A stretch of DNA of 21,346 nucleotides, taken from positions 5,243 to 26,588 of the forward strand of contig NW_005434551.1 of assembly GCF_000315625.1 (NCBI RefSeq), read 5' to 3'. Shown here piece after piece: positions 1-7,437 of this stretch. Position 1 is the first letter of the stretch, and each line of letters opens with the position of its first letter. The DNA comes from Guillardia theta CCMP2712. Taxonomy: Eukaryota > Cryptophyceae > Pyrenomonadales > Geminigeraceae. The notes beneath the pieces were generated by a model. That model was given only the letters and a program-made list of their open reading frames with translations. It was not told the origin of the DNA and made no database searches. Both the position numbers and the translations under genes were made by a program.

Positions 1-65
1 GAGCTAATTCGCAATGGGACATCCTTCCTCACTCATCACGGCGTTCTCGTTGGACCGCCCTAGGA

Positions 66-284
66 ATGTCCACATTGGAGCTCTTTGTAACATATCTGTT
101 CCCTCTCCTTCTCTCTTCGAGCAGAGCAGCAGTTATTGCTCCAGCTGGAGGAGAACAGATGCTCTATAATATGATCAAGTCGCACCGCAACAGGCCGGGC
201 GAGGAGTCCGCGGACTCCCACCTCCTTCGCTCTCGATCTCGCGGATCTACCTTCGCGGTCCTGAGTCCATCCCGACAACATTAG
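66..284 (+). CDS. Possible small secreted protein, 72 aa, or a first exon
   Basis: An ATG-started open frame whose first 21 residues are hydrophobic (around LFVTYLFPLLL) and end in a small-residue patch (SSSRAA) resembling a signal-peptide cleavage site. The remainder is polar and basic (SHRNRPG, RSRSRG) with no recognised domain. Its last 38 bases overlap, on the opposite strand, the 3' end of the large NTPase-nuclease gene, so the two would be convergent and overlapping. It could be a genuine tiny gene, the first exon of a gene whose later exons are not apparent, or a chance frame. Only the signal-like start argues for it. Confidence 0.25.
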   Translation: MSTLELFVTYLFPLLLSSSRAAVIAPAGGEQMLYNMIKSHRNRPGEESADSHLLRSRSRGSTFAVLSPSRQH

Positions 285-3222
285 CATCAATCTCCTCCTG
301 GCTGTATGCCCACCCGTACTTTCTTAAAAGTATGTCTTTGTTTTCCACATGTCTCACTGCGAACTTGTAGAGGTTCTCCTTCTTAACGATAAACACAATC
401 CTCACCTCCCAGTTCCCCCCTGGCTCAACGCCCAAAGAATCCAGGCACTCAGACATGTATCGCAGTTTGAGGTCATGTGTCTCCGCAATGGTCACTTGCA
501 CGAAACACACCGACGTCTTGTTCCAGTCCACGATCACTGCATCGTAGCCTCCTTGATTCCATTTCAATGGCTTCAGGCACATCCGCGTCATCCCATTCCT
601 CCGAGCCTCGTCGATTTCGCTTGTGTCCAGATCTTTCACAGCGTACAATTCCCAGCGGTCCCATTTCTCTGGCACGCCTGGTGGCTCTGACTCCCTCCCT
701 GACCTGAGCAATACCTGCAGCCCTGGCTCTCGTCCTATCCGAGCAAAGAACAGCATCTCAAACAACACACCCTTAAGTGTCGGATTCGCAGCAATGCCAG
801 AGAGCTCCTCAATCTCCCTCACAAAAGATTCTCCAAGCCTCTGTGCTAGCTCCGTGGCAACAAACCTGCTCACAGGCGTCCAGTACACTTGGCTTCCCAT
901 GCGATACTTCCCCTGTAGCCGATTGACAAACTGGTCTGAAGTATCGCCCATGCTCATGTCAATGAGCTTCTTGTAATCAGCGACACTGTCCATCGCTTGA
1001 CGAAGATCGTTGATTGCTTTCTCTGTCGTATGTTCGAACATATATCGGCATGAGCCTCCAACAATCTGAAACTTCGACTCCACCTCTCTAGACCTTTTCT
1101 CTGCTTCTGTCACATTCGATTCCAAGCTCCATTCCATCACTCCAGCCACACTCACGTAGAACAACTCGTGCCTAATGGCCTCCAGGTACTCCTCCAGTGT
1201 CCACGAGTACACCATCAGCTCCTCTACTTTCTCATTTCTATCTTGCTCAGGTTTTTTCTTTGCTCGAGAATTCATCGATGTCGTGATTACAACCCGCCGA
1301 TTGGCCCGGTCCTGGTGGAGCCACAATACACATTCAGTAAGCACAGACTCATGTGACCCCTGTTGATAACCGTCCAAGGACACGAGATACTTCTTGTCGC
1401 TCTGTGTCCATTCCCGAAGAATCCTCCTCAGCCCCTTGTCAATCTCATTGCGTGTCAGCTCAACAACTCTCAACACTCCTTGATCGACTTGTAGGACTTT
1501 GACTGGACCCCACTTCCACACCCGTACGCACATCACTCCCCATTTCTTGTCCTTGCTCAGCGATAGGAGGAAGGACATGGTTGTCATCGTCTTCCCCGTT
1601 CCTGGAGGGCCCAGGATCCAACCCAAACACCCGGCCTTGCACACCTTCTCCTCGATGAAACGCCACTGCTCATTGAAGCATTCCCTGCAGTAGAGCACCT
1701 CCTGTTTTGCTTGCCCGGAGCTGAACTGATCCACAAAGGATCCACCGAGACAGAAAAGATTGCCCCCCTCTTTGTGCCCAACTGTATCACAATTCCAAGC
1801 TATCTCTGTCCAGCAAATGCTGTCTTCCTCCTTCAATTCAAGCTTCTCCCTCTTGATTCTAAGCTTCTCCTTCTCCTCCTTGATCTGCTTTTGAAGCTTC
1901 TCCTCCTTGATTCTGAGCTCCTGCTTCTCCTCCTTGATCTGCTCTTGAAGCCTCTCCTCCTTGATTCTGAGCTTCTCCTTCTCCTCCTTGAGGGTTCCCT
2001 TCTCCTCTTCTATTCTGTTTTGCTGGTCCTCAAGCGACTTCAGGACCTCCTTCCTGTACTCCTTGTTTTCTTCCCCTTGCCCAGAATATTTTAGCATAGC
2101 CTCTTTCTTCTGGTTTTGAAGTTTCTGCTCCTTCAATTCAAGCTTCTCCTCCTTGATTCTGAGCTTCTGCTTCTCCTCCTTCAATTCAAGCTTCTCCTTC
2201 TCCTCCTTGATCTGCTTTTGAAGGTTCTCCTCCTTGATTCTGAGCTTCTCCTTCTCCTCCTTGAGGGTTCCCTTCTCCTCTTCTAGTCTGTTTTGCTGGT
2301 CCTCAAGCGACTTCAGGACCTCCTTCCTGTACTCCTTGTTTTCTTCCCCTTGCCCAGAATATTTCAGCATAGCCTCTTCCTTCTGGTTTTGAAGTTTCTG
2401 CTCCTTTATTTCAAGCTTCTCCTCCTTGATTCTAAGCTTCTGCTTCTCCTCCTTCAATTCAAGCTTCTCCTTCTCCTCCTTGATTCTGAGCTCCTGCTTC
2501 TCCTCCTTCAATTCAAGCTTCTCCTTCTCCTCCTTGAGGGTTCCCTTCTCCTCTTCTAGTCTGTTTTGCTGGTCCTCAAGCGACTTCAGGACCTCCTTCC
2601 TGTACTCCTTGTTTTCTTCCCCTTGCCCAGAATATTTCAGCATAGCCTCTTCCTTCTGGTTTTGATGTTGCTCCTCCTTCAATTCAAGCTTCTCCTCCTT
2701 GATTCTAAGCTTCTCCTTCTCCTCCTTCAATTCAAGCTTCTTCTTCTCCTCCTTGATTCCAAGCTCCTGCTTCTCCTCCTTCAATTCAAGCTTCTCCTTC
2801 TCCTCCTTGAGGGTTCCCTTCTCCTCTTCTAGTCTGTTTTGCTGGTCCTCAAGCGACTTCAGGACCTTCCTGTACTCCTTGTTTTCTTCCCCTTGCCCAG
2901 AATATTTTAGCATAGCCTCTTCCTTCTGGTTTTGAAGATTCTGCTCCTTCACTTGGAGATTATCCTGCTTGATTTTGAGCTCCTGCTTCTCCTCCTCGAT
3001 CTTCTTTTGAAGGTTCTCCTCCTTGATTCTGAGCTCCTGCTTCTCCTCCTTGATCTTCTTTTGAAGGTTCTCCTCCTTGATTCTGAGCTTCTCCTTCTCC
3101 TCCTTGATCTGCTCTTGAAGCTTCTCCTCCTTGTTGTCTGAGCGCAGTCCCTTGGCCTGCTGCAACCTCTTGCTCCCAACTGTGGACTCCTCCTTGTCGC
3201 TGCTATGTCGGCGTTTGGTCAT
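247..3222 (-). CDS. Crinkler/RHS-type effector-like protein: coiled coil, P-loop NTPase, REase-fold nuclease
   Basis: A single uninterrupted 991-residue frame with a true ATG. Residues ~30-490 are a low-complexity Lys/Glu coiled coil containing a 91-residue unit in four copies. A cysteine-bearing stretch (LYCRECFNEQW) leads into a Walker A GPPGTGKT at 538-545, with a Walker B-like LVSLDG (D617). The C-terminal third has the pattern of the divergent restriction-endonuclease-like domain of Crinkler/RHS proteins: E822 in GVLFEMLFF, D894 in GGYDAVIVD, then FVQVT (Q909, T911) and HDLK (H916, K919). In that family the NTPase and nuclease modules are joined, and members are known from oomycete and fungal effectors and trypanosome RHS proteins, often with transposon links. 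The lack of introns contrasts with neighbouring genes. The architecture is well supported; the role (host interaction, genome conflict or other) is unknown. No signal peptide is seen, and the basic N-terminus (TKRRH, GSKR) would suit nuclear import. Confidence 0.8.
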   Translation of the reverse strand: MTKRRHSSDKEESTVGSKRLQQAKGLRSDNKEEKLQEQIKEEKEKLRIKEENLQKKIKEEKQELRIKEENLQKKIEEEKQELKIKQDNLQVKEQNLQNQKEEAMLKYSGQGEENKEYRKVLKSLEDQQNRLEEEKGTLKEEKEKLELKEEKQELGIKEEKKKLELKEEKEKLRIKEEKLELKEEQHQNQKEEAMLKYSGQGEENKEYRKEVLKSLEDQQNRLEEEKGTLKEEKEKLELKEEKQELRIKEEKEKLELKEEKQKLRIKEEKLEIKEQKLQNQKEEAMLKYSGQGEENKEYRKEVLKSLEDQQNRLEEEKGTLKEEKEKLRIKEENLQKQIKEEKEKLELKEEKQKLRIKEEKLELKEQKLQNQKKEAMLKYSGQGEENKEYRKEVLKSLEDQQNRIEEEKGTLKEEKEKLRIKEERLQEQIKEEKQELRIKEEKLQKQIKEEKEKLRIKREKLELKEEDSICWTEIAWNCDTVGHKEGGNLFCLGGSFVDQFSSGQAKQEVLYCRECFNEQWRFIEEKVCKAGCLGWILGPPGTGKTMTTMSFLLSLSKDKKWGVMCVRVWKWGPVKVLQVDQGVLRVVELTRNEIDKGLRRILREWTQSDKKYLVSLDGYQQGSHESVLTECVLWLHQDRANRRVVITTSMNSRAKKKPEQDRNEKVEELMVYSWTLEEYLEAIRHELFYVSVAGVMEWSLESNVTEAEKRSREVESKFQIVGGSCRYMFEHTTEKAINDLRQAMDSVADYKKLIDMSMGDTSDQFVNRLQGKYRMGSQVYWTPVSRFVATELAQRLGESFVREIEELSGIAANPTLKGVLFEMLFFARIGREPGLQVLLRSGRESEPPGVPEKWDRWELYAVKDLDTSEIDEARRNGMTRMCLKPLKWNQGGYDAVIVDWNKTSVCFVQVTIAETHDLKLRYMSECLDSLGVEPGGNWEVRIVFIVKKENLYKFAVRHVENKDILLRKYGWAYSQEEIDANVVGMDSGPRR
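1985..2935 (-). repeat. 273-bp tandem coding repeat, four copies
   Basis: The coiled-coil part of the NTPase-nuclease gene contains a nearly identical block encoding AMLKYSGQGEENKEYRK followed by SLEDQQNR and EEEKGTLKEEKEKL. A fixed landmark in it (forward strand CGACTT) occurs at 2035, 2308, 2581 and 2854, an exact 273-bp (91-codon) period. Copies differ by few substitutions. One copy lacks a single codon (YRKVLKS instead of YRKEVLKS). The stretches between blocks are shorter imperfect repeats of KEEKEKL, RIKEE and LELKEE. High identity at DNA level and whole-codon length changes indicate recent unequal exchange under frame constraint. Confidence 0.9.
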
Positions 3223-3806
3223 AGCGGCGCTGTGCTAGCGAAATTCCGAAAGAGCTCCTCAGAATCGTCGGGGAGGGGTTCATATTGTAGGGGCAGATTT
3301 GAAACTGAGAGATGAAATGTTCTCCTGATTCCAATCGTAGACAGTATCAGAGCGGCAAGTGCTCCATGACTGGGTGGGGGTAATCGATTCACACATAGTA
3401 CGGGGTTAATGGACTAGTCTAATCCGGATATATGATGGGTGGGGGTCATTTCGGAGTAGGTGGGGGTTTGCAACGATCGCAATGGTGGCGCGTACATGGT
3501 GGGGAGGAGAGCATCCAATTTCACAGTAGCAGCACGTTGTGAGCCTGCAGAATATGTTCACGTATTGAGAACTAAATTTGATATTCTAATCTTAAGTGAA
3601 TGATATCTTGATTGTGTGTGGTACAACATTCTGTTCTCACCATTTTTTGAGACGCCAACTGCTGCAGATTTGCATTTGGAAGTACCATGCCGGATGATTT
3701 TGGTGTGCTGACTCACTTCTGAAGCAATGTTGATCTTGTACAAATGTACCTGAAAAGGATTTATTTATTAGCAACATCATCTTATACGATTTCACCCATG
3801 ATGATC
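3223..3806. other. Intergenic spacer with G-tracts
   Basis: No convincing gene. Between 3360 and 3515 the plus strand carries spaced G-tracts (GGGTGGGGGT, ACGGGGTTAA, GGGTGGGGGTCA, GGTGGGGGTTTGCAAC), a texture shared with the spacers at 6.56-6.92 kb (as its complement) and 17.3-17.8 kb. The part next to 3222 should include the promoter of the NTPase-nuclease gene; no clear TATA element was seen. From 3540 to 3800 the DNA is AT-rich and adjoins the 3' end of the transposase remnant. Confidence 0.5.
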
Positions 3807-4404
3807 TTAGTGCTCCTGCAAGCAATTTCTTCGAGACGCTGTTCCGCAGATACCAAATGGTCTCTTAAGAGGATCATTCTTGCTACAAAGTGAACAACAG
3901 AAGGTAGTGTACAAACCCTTCCCATTGCCACTTCTACAGATCCTGCATCTCACTCTTTTCGACCGCTGTGCATTCACCCCTTGTGTACTTTGTTGGATGA
4001 AAAATCGAGCGTGGTCGTCAACAAGCATGATCCAACGGCGCTTCTGCTTCATGACTGGCATCATCCACGCTGGTATCTGTGCTATCCTGTCCTCCTCTTC
4101 TTGGGATCGATGAATCTGGACAACCTTCGTACGAATTTCTCATGAACACCAGATGACTGGGGACTTCTTTTGGTGGCATTCCAACACGGAAAATCTTGTA
4201 TGCATCCACTTCAATGAACCCAAGTATCGTACAGAACATTCTGAATCTCCAGTCATGAGTTCCAACTTTTTCTTCTAGTCCCAGTCCACTCTGTCTGAGG
4301 TGATTGTGCACATCGATCACAGATGCTCCGTTGAAATGTCGTGAACTACAGCACGCAAGGGGGATATTCCATCTACAGCTTCGGGATCCACACAAATGAC
4401 GCAT
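3807..4404 (-). pseudogene. piggyBac-like transposase remnant (C-terminal part, frameshifted)
   Basis: Two overlapping minus-strand frames together give the C-terminus of a piggyBac-type (DDE_Tnp_1_7) transposase. The upstream frame (4404-4018) contains VIDVHNHLRQSGLGLEE, then THDWRFRMF and LGFIEVDAY, matching the family pattern D-HN-LR...LE...W-FR...LG...DAY, which includes the last catalytic Asp. The downstream frame (4064-3807) contains a cysteine/histidine cluster (RCRICRSG, FCCSLCSK, FGICG, NCLQEH) like the family's C-terminal zinc-ribbon. The switch between frames at 4018-4064, with VDDHARFF preserved only in the second, is a frameshift. Family similarity begins only near 4340; no DDE N-terminal half was found upstream in any minus frame. 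It is probably a dead or truncated copy. An unrecognised intron could explain the frame switch, but the overlap argues for a frameshift. Confidence 0.65.
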
Positions 4405-4964
4405 GGTTCAAGGAGATGATCTCACCCCTCATGCAACCAAAGTACGATTCGACCCACAGAATGCAAGGGAACCCAGACCTCCACAACCACAGGACCATCC
4501 TCGTCGAGATCATGCGGGGGTTTAACACCAACGTTTACATCGCATTCTATTTTAATGAGAAGCCGGTCATAGGCTTCATAGCGGACAAATACGAGGAATT
4601 CTCCTATTGTGCGTCTACGGCATGTCATAAGAAGACAGACATACGGTACATGATCAACTCATCCGCGTCTAGTACGAGAACGATACCCATGACACCCTAC
4701 AGCCTGCGCATCGGGGAGGAGATGCTCGCAAGCATGATCTTCCTGGTACGGCACAGGGTCGCCAGCACGATAGCGCCTTACAGGTACTCGATTATCCTCG
4801 TCCAAAACAAACAGTACTTCGTCTCCATCCGAGTCCTGAGAACTTTTCCAGGTAACAGCCGACAAGACCATGGAATAGGAGACTGCCTTTGCATAACTAA
4901 AACATCTGGATTTCCTTCAATTGTTTTCTCCACCACAACCGAAAGAACGTTATCACCCTTTTGA
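4341..4964 (+). other. Unassigned 207-codon open frame opposite the expected transposase body
   Basis: A long open plus-strand frame (GTG at the left, no early ATG) begins almost exactly where minus-strand transposase similarity stops. Its composition is protein-like in places (ILVEIMRGFNTNVYIAFYF, YSLRIGEEMLASMIF), but I recognise no family. The minus-strand frames opposite it are full of stops, so this stretch is not simply the continuing transposase. It may be an inverted or unrelated inserted fragment, an exon of another element gene, or a chance frame. Confidence 0.3.
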
Positions 4965-5427
4965 GGAAACGCTCGAAATTGAAAGAAGCATTGAGTGCAA
5001 CCCTCTAACTCGAAAACATTCTCCGGTAAAATACCCGACTGTGACTCCTCCTCAGTGAACAATTCCGATGTCTCTGCCTCAGACATTGCAATCATTGCAG
5101 AGCAAACTCTGTCCCTGAAGGAAGTATCCGTACTTTTTCACTGTCAGGATGTGGTAGCACCCAGTTCTCGTCGTCAAAAGTAACTCGCACCAGAAATTCA
5201 TCTCTGTCAACTTTGAAGACAGTGTTCGAGTCGTTCAACGGTTGCACCGTCGATCGGCCCTGTATGCCGTGCTGGCGACGTGGTGACGTGGAGAGAGAGT
5301 CTGAGCTTCCCAGGCTGATGCAGATGTTGCATTGCTGGGTAGTAGGTGTGGTGATCCTGCCGCCCGCCGCAGCACCGCTGGCACTGGGCGGCAGTCGTTC
5401 GAGTGCAGGCAGGGTGATGTTCTTCAT
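4778..5427 (-). other. Minus-strand open frames, possible transposon-associated coding remnant
   Basis: Two overlapping minus-strand frames (5427-5092 and 5095-4778) have protein-like composition. The first contains DEFLVRVTFDDENWVLPHP, somewhat like a small beta-rich N-terminal domain; the second is acidic at its start (MSEAETSELFTEEES) and contains NVLSVVVEKTIEGNPDVLV. They lie upstream of the transposase remnant on the same strand and could be its degraded N-terminal region or an accessory gene. I do not recognise either sequence, and the frame change between them is unexplained. Confidence 0.25.
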
Positions 5428-5536
5428 CAGTGCCGACGGTTCAGAGCTATTGTGATGATTGATCGTCTAGAGTCAATTGCATCTTTCAAGCATTGGCCGC
5501 AAGTCAGTGATCTGACCGTGAGTCACTGAGTGTCGA

Positions 5537-5653
5537 CTTCCGAAGTTCTGACCGGACTACACTACTGAGGATCATGGTGACCCGGCAGAAGCTGTCAAGT
5601 CCGATCAGCCGCAGTGCAGTGAGCCTCGGAGTCAAGTTTCCGAACTTCGGAAG
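5537..5653. repeat. 12-bp perfect inverted repeat
   Basis: CTTCCGAAGTTC at 5537-5548 is repeated as its exact reverse complement GAACTTCGGAAG at 5642-5653, separated by 93 bases. Each arm is itself nearly palindromic (TTCCGAA, TTCGGAA). It sits just inside the left end of the candidate element. Confidence 0.7.
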
Positions 5654-6296
5654 TAGGAAGGAGGGCTGGGAGTTGCCCGCCGGCCCGGCGAGTCACGTCA
5701 AGCGGAGGACCCTACCCGCCGCCGGGCCTATCGACTCCCGACGAGCGGTGGCAGGCACTGCGTAGCTGCTGCCGCCCCGCGGGTGAGTAATTATCTTATA
5801 ACTTCATATGTTGAGATTTCCAGTGGAACTCTCTCCCCACACGAAGTAGACAGTGATGAAGTATCTGTACGGTGATGATACTTCAATGTGCGATCACCGA
5901 TGGCCGCGCAGGAATAATATCAGGATTCAGAGAAGTAACAGAGGTGATAAGGGATTGGTACAGATGTACAAGCTTGTTTACTTCAAGCAACCGTCCAGTC
6001 TCACAGAGACCGTTCACCTCCGATTCATTCTCCTCAGTTTCCCTTTCCTGCAAATGCGAGCGGCCCTTCGGGCCTGTCACTTGCTGTCCTGTCGTAGACT
6101 GATATGAGTTGACTCGCTTATCACCTGCTGCCATCCATGGGTCCTAAGTTCTTGCTGTCTTCTTCGTGATGCTCCTACGTCGTCCCTATTGTAGCTGTTG
6201 CTGCCCTTTCAGTGCGCTCAGTGTGCACAGACTCCACCGTGACATGACCTGACTGTGAGGTGAGGCCCTTCTGATCAGTTGCCTCAACAGAGTTGG

Positions 6297-6334
6297 CCGG
6301 GCCCCGGCCCCCCCGTTGAACTTCCGGGGCCCGG
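6297..6334. repeat. GC-rich 11-bp hairpin
   Basis: CCGGGCCCCGG (6297-6307) and CCGGGGCCCGG (6324-6334) are exact reverse complements separated by a 16-base loop, giving an all-G/C stem of 11 bp. It lies near the right end of the candidate element at 5502-6434 and would be very stable as a cruciform or RNA hairpin. Confidence 0.7.
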
Positions 6335-6434
6335 GCCTACTCAAGCCGAGTCAACTTGCCTTGCAAGTTGCGGCCGCTGGCCGGGCTCCCCGCCGCCGGC
6401 CGGGCGCCCGTGACGCCGGATCCGATCACTGACT

Positions 6435-7437
6435 ACTTTTTTTTTTCCGAGTCAATCATGGCATGTTCAGAAACACGAAAGGTGTTACATTATTTGACTT
6501 CATCAAAGTTTTAAAATAAAGAGAACAAGTTCAATTCATTTTAAATGTTTACAGTACCCGACGACCCCGATCCCTTGCAACAACTACCCCCACTCACAAC
6601 AGGCAAATTCACCCCTGCTTCTCTATTTGGACCCCCCACCCCTTCGCTGTAGAGGTTCTAATAATAATTGTGTACTACCCGGTATCTTTAATAATAAAAC
6701 GAGGGACGCAATGGTCAGCAAGTCAACAGACTACCCCACCCCGTTTTGAAACACCCCTTCTCGTATCACTCCCTACTTTGACCAGAATATCCCACCACCC
6801 CTCCGGTAATACGATCCCGTCAGCTTCGTTTGTACTTCTCCACCCTCACTGTAAAGGACGTAGGACTACCCCACCCGCACTAGTCCCTTGAATACTACCC
6901 CTAGACAAGTACCCCTTGACTTCCGATTTGGTGGATACTGCGGTAGCTTTGTATGGCATTGAAAACAGGGGAACAATGGATGAGACGAGTATGAGCAAAG
7001 AGATATGTGTGAGGCAGAAGAAGGAGAGGTTCAGAGAGTAAGTTGACGACAATTCTGCAGACAAGGAGAGAGGAGAAGGAAGGAAAATGTGAAGCGCTGC
7101 AGAAGATTTTAAAAACAAACAGTCAAAAACTGGCGGAGGTGAAGTAGGAAGGAAGAATGTGACGTATTCAGAATGAAAGTGAGTAGAGGGAGCAAAAGTG
7201 CAGCCAGATCAAAGGTAGACAAAAGGCGGAATCTGGACACCGGAATAAACAACTTTCGCTGTAGGTTAACGAGGATTGAAAGAGCACTAACACCAACAAG
7301 CTGGTAGAGTCGCTCGATACATGTTTCTTAGTTTTTGAAATTGAAGCACTTACTTGCTATTTCTTTGATCCACTTAACGACTCTTTTTGAACATGAAAAC
7401 CCATGAAGACCAAGAGCTTACACACGTTTTTATCTAG
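6435..7437. other. Intergenic spacer with C-tracts upstream of the FNT channel gene
   Basis: A T-run (6438-6447) is followed by AT-rich DNA. From 6560 to 6920 the plus strand carries spaced C-tracts (CTACCCCCACTC, GGACCCCCCACCCC, ACTACCCCACCCC, TACCCCACCCGC, CTACCCCTAG, GTACCCC), the complement of the G-tract style seen at 3.4 kb and 17.5 kb. From 6930 to 7437 it is purine-rich then AT-rich and probably holds the promoter and 5' UTR of the gene starting at 7438. No gene was found. Confidence 0.5.

Larger units (their letters stand above)
5502..6434. mobile_element. Candidate non-autonomous DNA element with terminal inverted repeats
   Basis: A GC-rich segment bounded by a perfect 11-bp inverted repeat: AGTCAGTGATC at 5502-5512 and its complement GATCACTGACT at 6424-6434. 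Inside are further palindromes: a 12-bp inverted pair (5537-5548 and 5642-5653) and an 11-bp GC hairpin (6297-6307 with 6324-6334). Both flanking parts are unusually rich in CCGGGCC-type blocks compared with the AT-richer DNA on either side. No coding capacity is convincing. It lies beside a piggyBac remnant but does not show obvious TTAA target duplications, so family assignment is open. Confidence 0.4.

Noticed and set aside
1711-3141. Several plus-strand Leu/Ser/Phe-rich open frames across 1.7-3.1 kb
   Set aside because: They are the antisense of the Lys/Glu-repeat coiled-coil coding region; their LLLLLLDLLLK pattern follows from the repeat composition.
6280-6425. Possible rRNA or tRNA fragment because of high GC and hairpins
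   Set aside because: No recognisable conserved rRNA core or tRNA T-loop/anticodon arrangement; better described as part of the inverted-repeat element.
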